Shown here: positions 55,283 through 64,000 of the stretch, piece after piece | Layout of the letters: each line of letters opens with the position of its first letter | Position numbering within the stretch: the stretch's first letter is position 1 | Assembly: GCA_001414485.1 (NCBI GenBank) | Contig: LLEY01000086.1 | Span: 205,054-269,053, forward strand | Source of the DNA: Calycina herbarum | Taxonomy: Eukaryota; Ascomycota; Leotiomycetes; Helotiales; Pezizellaceae | Length of the DNA stretch: 64,000 nucleotides | Reading direction: 5' to 3' | Position numbers and translations under genes: made by a program | The notes under the pieces: model-generated | Told to the model about the DNA's origin: nothing | What the model saw: the letters and a program-made list of their open reading frames with translations, nothing else | Databases searched by the model: none

Positions 55283-57529
55283 TCACGATTTCCCCAAAAT
55301 CCACAACTCTCCATCAGCCGAAGTATCACTAGTCATAAACATCCTCCCCGCACTATCAAAATTCAACCCCGCAGGCCTGAAACACCCCGAACTAGCAACC
55401 GGCCCATTGCCCGCACAACTCGCAACATTAGGATTCCAGAAAACATCCGTATACCCAGTATTGCTCGCGAGAGGAGAAGTAGGTTTATAAGCTCCATCAG
55501 CTCCCTTAGCAAAAGGAACAGCAACGACTTTGAAGCCCGTTGTTGGAGAACGATTCCAAGATCCGTGGAATGTGACGTAAAGGGTGCTGAATGTGGGATC
55601 GAATTTGCTGTCGATGGGGGCTGAGTGGGCTTGGAAAACTAGGGATGGTGGGGTGACTTGTGTTTTGCATGTTGCGTCGTTGTATGTGGTGTTTGGGGAA
55701 ACGACGAAGTGGTCACCGACTTGGAATGTTTGGTCTGTGAAGTCGCTGGGTTTCCAGACTGCGAAGCAGGTTGGGTATCCGTACCAGTTGTCGTTGGGCT
55801 TTGTGATGTCTCCAAGATAGTTGAGTTTTTCAGCGGGGTTGTCTTGGTGGACGTCCTTTGCTTGTCCGTTGACTGTTCGCTTGAAGTCATCGCCACTGTT
55901 TTCAACACCCCAGAGCCTGAAGGATTGTTAGACTCGATTTGAAAAACAATCGTGGGAAATCTTACATGTTGTTTCCGTCAAAGGTTATGCCAATTTCATT
56001 TCGGAGGCCATAACCTGCATTCCAACCTTGAGAGACATAATTGTATCCATTTGCAGGAACCTTGCTCAAATCAAAAACCTTGACAATCGCACGAGCGGTT
56101 GCTTTATTTCCAGCTGCATAGTCAAAATTGGCGTTTGATCCATGAGAAACGACCAATAAATTGGGATTTGCTTTCGAGATCAGAAGCGTGCGACTGGTAT
56201 GAGAACCTGCATTGCAATCTGGTCAGTCTTTGTCCTAGTACTGGGTTTAGAGAAACCATGAAATGGGCGATGTTTGGAAAGGTTCCCCAAGCATCGAAGG
56301 CACAACAGCTGGAATATTTACTTACCACCGTTGTACATTCCAGTCACTACCTGTCCCCGAGTGCCAACTGACGTCGAGGCTCCGTTGGCGGTGTATGGCC
56401 AAGAGTATACGGTTGTTGAACTACTGGCATATAAAGTTTTCCCATCTGCGCTCAACTCAAGGCCATGATTGAGAGTGTTTAGCGAAACCAATGTCTTTGT
56501 CGATGTAATGCAACCATCTGGTGACATTACATGGTAAGAAATCCCCTTTCCGTTTTGAATGACCAACATATTACCTTGGGAATCAAAGACAATAGTCCTA
56601 GGACTAGTCAATCCTCCAAGAATCTTGGTAGCCTTCCATCCGGTTGCTAGAACCGACGAGAACTTGGGAGTACCAGCACCAGAGCAACTCGTTGGAATCT
56701 TGGTAGATCCTGTGGTAGTTGGTTTCGCTGTGGTTGACAGTGTTGTGGGGGCTGCCGTCGTCGAAGTGGCGGCGGTAGTAGTTGCAACTACTGGCAAAAG
56801 ATTGGCCGAAACCAAGGCGTCAAAGTTGGCATTTCGTGCTGCATTCAAGTCATGGTGCCATTTACCAAAAGCAGCGTGAACACCAAAAGCAGAAGCGTTG
56901 TTTGCAGGTTCGGTGACTGCTGAAGTGCCTTGTGCCCAAGCAAACTCTACAACTCCGGTCCCGTTCAGGGTTGTCATCTCTCCATCGCCACCCTGGTATG
57001 TAGTACAGCCTGAACATTTGGCGGTCATGGTCCAATGCGTAGCATTTGCTGTTGTGCCTTTCAGAAGAGTATATTCGGCACCATCATAAGGTTGGGGCAT
57101 ATTTAATCCACTGCGAAATGTTAGAATATACAAATGACACCAAAAGGATTTTTCATACAATGCAAACCGTGACGAGGGTACTGAAGTTGCGCCATTCTTC
57201 CACGAGACTGTGAGAGGATTGAAAACCATGGTCCCTCCCCAACAAAAGCCCGCCCATTGGGTTGCCACTGGTGCTGTGACGGAAATGATAACATCGTATG
57301 GAGCTGTCGTGTTCTGTGGGAGGGCAATGCTATACTTGACCTTTGTATCGGGAACTGTGTAGGTCGAGTAACATATTTTGGACACTCCGTCGCAAGCGAC
57401 CGTTGAGTCGACTTGAGCATATACAACTACAAAAGCAGTTAGTCACCAACTGCCAATGCCATTAGAATGTTGAGACTCACCATGGCTGACAAGCGCTGCC
57501 GCACCACCTAATACTTGAACTACACGCAT
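55283..57529 (-). CDS. AA8-AA12 haem cytochrome plus PQQ-dependent dehydrogenase
   Basis: Five exons (57481-57529, 57159-57426, 56326-57110, 55966-56206, 55283-55916) with introns of 54, 48, 119 and 49 nt total 1977 nt in frame, 658 residues. A signal peptide ends near VVYA (about 20). Residues about 22-195 form the CDH-type cytochrome (AA8): QWAGFCWGGTMVFN with likely haem ligand Met83, and GVHAAFGKWHHDL with candidate His184. A Thr/Ala/Ser-rich linker (about 212-240) leads to an AA12 β-propeller (ILGGLTSPRTIVFDSQGNML, NHGLELSADGKTLYASSSTT, NEIGITFDGNNMLWGVENSG, FHGSWNRSPTTGFKVVAVPF, GCFRPAGLNFDSAGRMF). The layout matches the PQQ-dependent pyranose dehydrogenase of Coprinopsis cinerea but without a C-terminal CBM1. 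Such secreted enzymes oxidise sugars and can feed electrons to lytic polysaccharide monooxygenases. All exons and key motifs are intact. Confidence 0.9.
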
Positions 57530-59342
57530 GATGGACGAGTTGAGAAATCAGCAGCAAAAATCCGGATCCTGCTGCTGAGACGCAGACGGCGGACTCATCA
57601 TCTTTATGTGTGCGATCCCATAAGTCTTTTGCGGCGATTCCAAGTACCGGCCACAGGCTATCCTCGAACGACAATCTCGCTCCATTTTCTGTTATCCCAT
57701 AGTATATATGGAAGACGAACAAAAGACCCGGGGTATTGGCCAATCCGTGGTGTTGGAATTGTAATTATTCGGCTAGGATATACAACGGGAGTATAGATGT
57801 TTACAGGCAGAAAGAAGAGGTCGACCAGCCCTTGGACACGAGACTGGAAGCACTTTTCTCCATATTGCTTTGCTAATCTGGCCGCGTTATCTGAGAGGGT
57901 ATCAGGAAGGACTTTGTTCCATATTGGTCCATTAATTTGGCAACAGGCCGCGTGAGGAATAGCAGGGTAACACTCCAGATGGCTAAGATGTGATCTCGGA
58001 AGACTTCAAACGACTCGCAATATATAACGCTGCCAGCCGCCGCCAGCGATCGACCATGGTGGGGGAAGAATGCGCAGTGGAACGATATCAGGCAGTTTGC
58101 GCTGGCTGGTTGTTCGGTTCTTCTGGATAAATTGACGGGCTGCCACTTTTAAATGATAACTTGTAGCTAGGAAAGTGTGGAAAACAGAAGGAAACAGGAA
58201 AGAGGAAAGAAACAGAGAGACAGAGACAGAAATGAAAATCGAAAGATGGGAAGTTATCAGCGTCAACCACCATAAACACCTTGCTCAGGCTTTCCCTCAT
58301 GTGAGGTATGGAAGAGCAAGTCAACACGCGATTCATGGTGCCCCTCGGATCTAGCATTATTCCAGATAAATGGATACGCTCGTATTTAAGAGGAAAGCAT
58401 GAATAATGGTAATTGTTGTTCCTGTTTCAAAGAAGGGCTCCCCCGTTTGGCCCCCAGAACGCAAGGCAAGAACTCGCCGATACCTTCTCTTTTGACGTCA
58501 TTTCATCGGCCCGAAGGTGGGCTTAGAAAAATTGACCTTTACTATTCGCACGGACATCCTTTTTTTGGTGCGGCTCTATAGCACGTGACTATTGATAGAT
58601 GCACCTCTCGGCCAGAATTCCGCTTTCTGTTCCCCCCGCGCCGTCCCCAACTCTAAATACGAGGAGGGCACTTCTTCCAAAGCGGCAGTTTATAGGTCAT
58701 ACAATGTCACCGTCCTCCCGGTAGACAAAAAAGTTGGCACCACAATTGCGACCGTACTAAAAACGCTACGTAATAAATCAACAACAAATAATCTTAAAAA
58801 TATAACAAAAATATAACAAAAATATAACAAAAATATAACAAAAATATAACAAAAATATAACAAAAATATGAACAGATGCGCTAAGTTTCAATTTAACCCT
58901 ACCTAGAGGCTTGAAAGTTTTTATCTTGTTTGCGTCGAGTTATAGGCGTTGGTATTTCTCGAAGATTAAAGTAATGGTGCCACTTATTTGGTCTACCGGC
59001 AGACCGTCACAAGTCTCCGCGCGCGCCTAAAAATAACCTCAAAATAAGACTTTTTTTCAATCCAAATACGAAGGTCCACCCTCCCCACCCTCCAAATTTC
59101 TCATCGTACTCGTCCCTGGTTGCCCCGCGAAAGGGGTCGGAAAACATGGCATCATGATGCGTGATGTCCGTGTACCATGCGACTCTTCATAACCTTATAA
59201 GAACCTTTTCTCGCAAATCCAAATCTTTTTCCTCACCACCCATCCTCTCACTACCACTCTAATCACCACCTCTCTACCTCTACCTACTCTTTTTGCTCTT
59301 TAGCATATCACTTTCGTTTTCAATAACCAAATCACCGCTACC
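57530..59342. other. Intergenic, no gene; contains an 11-bp tandem repeat
   Basis: 57530-58050 is the likely promoter of the AA8-AA12 gene. Frames at 58006-58357 (minus) are low-complexity. 59180-59342 is pyrimidine-rich with a TATAAG near 59196 and is the likely promoter and leader of the secreted protein at 59343. Confidence 0.5.
58796..58869. repeat. 11-bp tandem repeat (TATAACAAAAA)
   Basis: TATAACAAAAA repeats with starts at 58801, 58812, 58823, 58834, 58845 and 58856, about 6.5 copies without mismatch. The lack of mismatches suggests a young, unstable array. Confidence 0.92.
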
Positions 59343-59957
59343 ATGAAGTCATTCGTCTCCCTCTGTGCTCTTGTCGCCGTCGTCGCTGCTCAGGAATTAC
59401 CTGCTCCGGCCGGAGACTTCACACTCGGCGCATGGAACCCTCAATCCGGATTCGTCGGAAAGGAAATCAATGCCAACGGTGGTGCTTTCTACATTGGAAA
59501 GGAAGCAAACACCACATGTCCAACCGTTGAGGGACTCGACTGCACTGCATTCCCAGGCACCTCAACCGTTCTTACCGGCGGAAATGGAACTCTCTTCTTG
59601 AGCGTTGCAGTACCAGGTGGCCAGCAAGGTATGGATACTGTTATCTTTTTTTCAACTTTCTTCTAACAAAATCTAGTCTTCGTTGACCCAACTGGTGCTC
59701 TTGGATACACTCCACCACATACCACCTCCATGCCAACCGGCTCCCTCACCGATGGCTTCCTCCGTTTCACAAGCCAGGCTGGTGGAGCTCCAGTTCCATT
59801 GAACTTCAATAAAAACACCTTCAGAGCTTGCCCTGTGGCCGATGAGGCGGATGTTTACCAAGTTTACGCCGCAGCCGTTGGAGAGAGCTGCTCAGGCGCC
59901 ATCGCGTTCCAACTCCGCACTTACTCTGGTGCTACCCTCAACGCCTGGGAGTATTAG
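59343..59957 (+). CDS. Small secreted protein, IgE-binding-protein-like family
   Basis: Two exons (59343-59628, 59677-59957) with a 48-nt intron (GTATGG...CTAACAAAATCTAG) give 188 residues. An N-terminal signal peptide (MKSFVSLCALVAVVAAQ) is followed by a compact β-rich domain: FYIGKEANTTCPTVEGLDC, then PGTSTVLTGGNGTLFLSVAV, PGGQQ-VFVDPTGALGYTPPH, and a C-terminal part with ACPVADEADVYQVYAAA and SCSGAIAFQLRTYSGA. Four cysteines could form two disulfides. The pattern IGKxxxTxCPT...PGGQQVFVxPTGAL matches a fungal secreted family that includes proteins annotated as IgE-binding in Aspergillus. Its function is unknown; it is typically abundant and extracellular. CG-rich codon use and a TATA-like element support high expression. 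Confidence 0.82.
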
Positions 59958-61284
59958 CTATCTAATATTACGAGCTTGTCAAAAAATGGGACTCAGAACG
60001 ATGGATGCTTATACAAAATTCCTCGATATAATTGAAATCTAATTTTGCACATTCTCAATCTGAAGTCTAAACTCGCTAAACTAATTGTTTAAAAATGAGA
60101 CCCATTTGTACAAGGGTTTTGACGGCCTTTTCCTTGTTTCTTTTTTGCGAGTCGGTTTGCTGAGTTTTTAACTGGACCAAGTTCCTCAATGGAATTATCA
60201 TCAAGTGCTACATCTTTCAGGATCCATCGGGACCTATTTGCAAATTTTCTATCGTCTCCTTCCTTCAAACCTCGGTCAAAAAATCATTGTGGTGCTTTCT
60301 GGGACGCGTTAGGATGATCATTTGTGCCGTTGATCTTTTATTTCCTCGGGAAATTTCTTGCTTTTTTTTTTGCACGTGGTATTTTAAATATGGAGTTCTA
60401 GTCTCACTAGGTGATGTAGATTGGTATGCTTTATTTCCCACCTTGATGTAACTCATAAGATAATAATGTAGTGTTTGAGGACGGTATTTCCAGCTTGGTA
60501 TCTGAATTCACGGTATGATGATAGAAGTAATGATCTCCTGGTACTTGATGTCTGTCTGTAATTAACAATTAACCCTCACGTTGATATGAATGTAGCCACA
60601 GTATTGCAGGGGAACTTGATCTAAATACGTTCTCAAGCTTTAGAGTATTTTTGGCATTTTCATTCATTTACTACTTTCCGGCTGCCGAAGATAAAGTATC
60701 GCAGAAGTATATGCAAGGGGGTTTTCGAAAGCTCCATCTCGATATACGAAGTCTTGTGCAGTCCTGACTTATCCTCGTCCACCCTGCTCTTCCTATGTCA
60801 CTCTTCCTCTTCTGGATTTTGAACTCCAAGTTTGACGCACTGTACGAAATGAAACTTTTATTATAAATTATCGAAAGCTCACAAATATTAATTAAAATGT
60901 CTGGTCTTCTGCAAACCCCTTTAGCAGAGGTTTGTTCGTCGAATCGTCGTTAAGCGAAAGGTTGTTTGAATGCGTGTCAGTGAAAGTTTGATATGAACGG
61001 AGTAGAATTCCTTCCTTGGCTAAGTCGTGATTTACGTGCATGTTGCGGTTCCGCCAGTGATGTCACGACTTTTTATCTACAACCGTCCACAAGCAGTCAC
61101 TTACTCAAAAAGAAAAGAAAGAAGAAAGACCTGGGTTGCAACACCAAACCACCAAAACTCAAAGTCCTCCAAATGAGACCAGGTCCCAAAATTCGGGTGC
61201 GAAACCTCCCTTGTGTAACCCCGAACCCACCGGATAAATACCAAAACCCAATACGTGCCATCCCATGAGCCATCGGAACACCAC
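59958..61284. other. Intergenic, no gene seen
   Basis: Downstream of the small secreted protein. AT-rich in parts, with T-runs near 60363-60372 and only short frames. Confidence 0.5.
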
Positions 61285-63185
61285 CGCGATATGCAACACC
61301 ACCGCGATATGCAACAAAAACTTCCCTTTTCTATTTTTGGTTATCATATCTGAAAATCAGATTAGATATCCGGCCTTCCATCATCTTCCAGGAATAGAAT
61401 ATGATCTATCACTAAAGTGCGAAATGCAACAACAAGTTTCCCCCCCCCCAAGAGGAGGCATGAGGAATGTGAGGAACGGGAAAGGCGATACGAGTGATTA
61501 TGCAAGGGTTGTTGGGGGTTCAGTTTGGAAAGGGAGTAGTGTGGCTTGTGGGGGTAATGGGCTGATTTGATGGCTGGTGAGAGATGATATCTCACCTGTC
61601 ACTGAAATCCACGATGTGCAACAAAAAGCGGCTTATGAATTTTTACTTAGAACAGTAAGCATGGTCAATCACATTGTCCTGCGTATTTGCTTGATTAAAT
61701 CATTCAAACTGTTCATATTTCATTAATAGTAAATCTCACTACTCTCTAATTCATATTCACCCTGGAAGCCGTACTCTATCATTTTGTCGAGATAACGAGT
61801 GTAAAAGACCGAAGTGATGACAATATAGAAAAAATGATCACTCACAAAGCTGCGAAAAGCAACAAAACATTTTCTGTTTCTTCTTCAGGGTTTGAAGACG
61901 AATCATTTGTGAGTCTTACTAACTGCTTGCGGCGAGTACGTTTCATGTGTGAGAAGCTTATTATTAAGAAAAATTGCTTCAAAATTCTTACAGGCGATGT
62001 TTCTTCCCTATTGAAATTGAATTTCAGTCGATTGAAAACGTCGATATTTTCGACTCGCAAACTTTGTGTAGCTTACTAGATAATTGTTAGCCTAATTACG
62101 CCCCTAAACCTCTTGTGGCTTACTCGATATTTGTTCAGCTTGCCCACAACTCTCTTTTCCGGTGCCAAACTTGACGCTGGTTAACACGATACTTGATAGC
62201 TCATTCAATACTCCTCGAGTCTGGGTTGCGATTGCACCCCCGGCGATATTTTCGACGACAACAAACTATGAATAGAAGGGATCCGAAGAGCTGGGTCATG
62301 TCTTCCCCAAGTGTGATATGTGGAAGGAACGACCTCGACCTCGCTGGAGGCATCAAAAGTACTTCCCAAAATGCGTGCAAATTCGTGTGTATGTGCATGT
62401 GCATGTGTAATACCTGTGGCTTCTAATCCCTTCACCTCCAAAAAAAAGGTTACATCATCATCATCCCTTCGACCCCCTTCCCAAACCCATCAACCAATAG
62501 CCGAATCCCCAAAAGCAAGGAACAAACCATGCCGCCACAGAGGGCACCATATAAAATCTTACTTCGCCATGCCAAAATAGCCCAATTCCCATTCTCGACC
62601 TGTCATGAAGCTCGAAAATCCCGGATAAAAAGGTCCCCGCATCACCTAGGTGATCCCCCCAATAACAAAGAAGCGAAGAATCTAGCTGCCTCTCATCATC
62701 CCACCCCGGTTAAACAAAATCCCCAAGTTTCGCGGACCAGACCCTCCTCTGGAGAATCGCGAAGAGCAACAAAACATGCAAAGAGCGGCCCAAGAAACCA
62801 CGAAACGTACGAGAAGTTCCATCTAGACACTTATTCTCCTTCATGGCCAAGCGATGATGATATCTATCCGGTGAGCAGCCAACGAGATAAATGGAAACCC
62901 AGGTACTCTTCCCCCTCTTAGAATCAAACATCGTACGAGGCTCCCTTCTAGACCATCACTATGACCCAAGTCTAAAATGCGTGAGCCAATCATGTGATTA
63001 GAGACCCCGCACTCTTCCATCTAGACCAAGCCTTAACAAAATACTCACCAAGAAAGGAAAGCGGAGCATATCCCCTACAATCGCGAAGAGCAACAAAATA
63101 TACAAATGACCTATAAATAACTGAGAAATATACGAGAAGTCCCTTCTAGACCGTATCAAAGCTACCTTATAGTTCTCCTTCATTG
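61285..63185. repeat. Degenerate dispersed repeat family
   Basis: A word of the form GCGA(A/T)(A/G)(A/T)GCAACAA(A/C)A recurs at about 61285, 61303, 61418, 61612, 61852, 62758 and 63082. The last two are embedded in longer copies about 324 bp apart that share GAATCGCGAAGAGCAACAAAA or its variant and then TACGAGAAGTYCCWTCTAGAC; a further TCTAGACC-containing partial copy is near 62930-62960. On the minus strand the copies keep a short open frame reading LLLFAI. The repeat is old and interrupted. I see no terminal repeats or coding domain. Confidence 0.6.
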
Positions 63186-64000
63186 AAATCCTTCTAAATC
63201 TTGTCGAATAATAGCTTAGGAAATAATTGAAGTAACGAAAATAGAAGGGTGTTAGCAGGTAGGTATTTAATGACCCTAGCTTCTTAATACGTTACATAGA
63301 CAATTCTCCAAACAGGCGGAATCAAAGGGCCACTGAAAAGTTGAAGTGATGTAATAGACAAAACGCGACTAGAGAAATCACTGAGCTAACCAAGAAAAGG
63401 CGGAATAGGTTCCGGTTCATCACGCTACTATCTCATGTTTGTAGCTAGTACCAACTCTACAGTTGTATAAAGTAAGCTAACCAATTTTTTTAAATTTAAC
63501 ACGCTCTCCCCCCCCCTTCTGAACCTTCAAACAAAAGATATAAATAATCTACATCTATAATTCCCTTCTCTTTACACCTCAACAACAGGAAAACCCAAAG
63601 AACTCCAACCAAAGCGAAATAATAAGTCTTACTTAGTAACTTATCAACTTATCAACTTACTCACTCTTCACCAACTTACCAACTTACTAGATAAAATCCA
63701 CGCAATAAAGTAGTAAGCGTTAAAAACAAAGAAAGATGCTATCCTCAGGTAAACGAGCTCAGCACCACCTCCACCCTCCCCAAACGCCCGCAAGTTGAAA
63801 ACATTCCCCCTCCCTCCAATCAAAACGCCCAATTAAAAAACCACGACCAACTCACCAATGAAAAATAACAAGTCAATTCTCCCAATGAAAGAAAGCACAA
63901 TTACCAACCAATCAGAACCCCAAAAACAAAACAAGAGGCCCCGATTTTTCATAACCAATAACCAATAAACCACCCACACCCCACCCCCCCACCCCCCACC
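63186..64000. other. Window end, no gene; low-complexity tracts
   Basis: The stretch contains C-runs near 63508 and 63985, a short AACTTATC/AACTTACC tandem at about 63636-63690 and CA/CCA-rich sequence. There is no open frame of note. Confidence 0.5.

Overview
The window looks like nuclear DNA of a filamentous ascomycete. Most introns I could place are 48-63 nt long, several with CTRAY-type branch points just upstream of the acceptor. The gene set includes a fungal-type separase, COG2, a mitochondrial uL1 ribosomal protein, Clr5, DUF7730/2EXR-like and DUF6604-like proteins, and an AA8-AA12 haem/PQQ oxidoreductase. The kinase-like and 2EXR/DUF7730-like expansions resemble those I know from Leotiomycetes (Helotiales, Sclerotiniaceae-like). 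That placement is inference and rests on no database search.

Layout. 1-8.4 kb is an accessory block: a Lys-rich hypothetical protein, a frameshifted kinase-like gene, a FunK1-associated-like N-terminal fragment, a spliced kinase, AT-rich tandem repeats and a Cys-rich fragment. 8.4-19.6 kb is a compact housekeeping core: a SIRT4-type sirtuin (+), a small mitochondrial membrane protein (-), COG2 (+), mitochondrial ribosomal protein uL1 (-) and separase (+), in alternating orientation with short shared promoters and close convergent 3' ends. 20-30.5 kb is again accessory: a 2EXR-like protein, a glycine-zipper membrane protein, two tandem DUF7730-like paralogues plus a third broken copy, two non-autonomous TIR elements, a dead Ras-like GTPase and an orphan protein.

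30.5-35 kb is gene-poor but holds a well-supported three-exon gene for a 90-aa protein (31588-31978, minus) and a weaker two-exon one. 35-47.2 kb carries a BTB plus bromodomain protein, a large DUF6604-like protein with an in-frame stop or an unusual intron, a 2-oxoglutarate/Fe(II) oxygenase with an apparent GC-AG intron, a Clr5-TPR protein and a secreted expansin-like (double-psi beta-barrel) protein. 47.2-50.9 kb is gene-poor. 50.9-60 kb contains a ten-exon sugar transporter, a secreted AA8-AA12 haem/PQQ enzyme and a small secreted protein. The last 4 kb has no recognised gene; it holds a degenerate repeat family and short tandem repeats.

How the genes relate. The housekeeping genes act in unrelated processes (mitosis, Golgi trafficking, mitochondrial translation) and look like ordinary syntenic neighbours. 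Sugar transporter, AA8-AA12 enzyme, expansin-like and small secreted protein fit plant-tissue or saprotrophic growth, but they are spaced apart and not obviously co-regulated. The most striking structural feature is that both TIR elements sit inside already degenerate accessory genes and removing each, with one target-site copy, restores a continuous reading frame across the insertion point.
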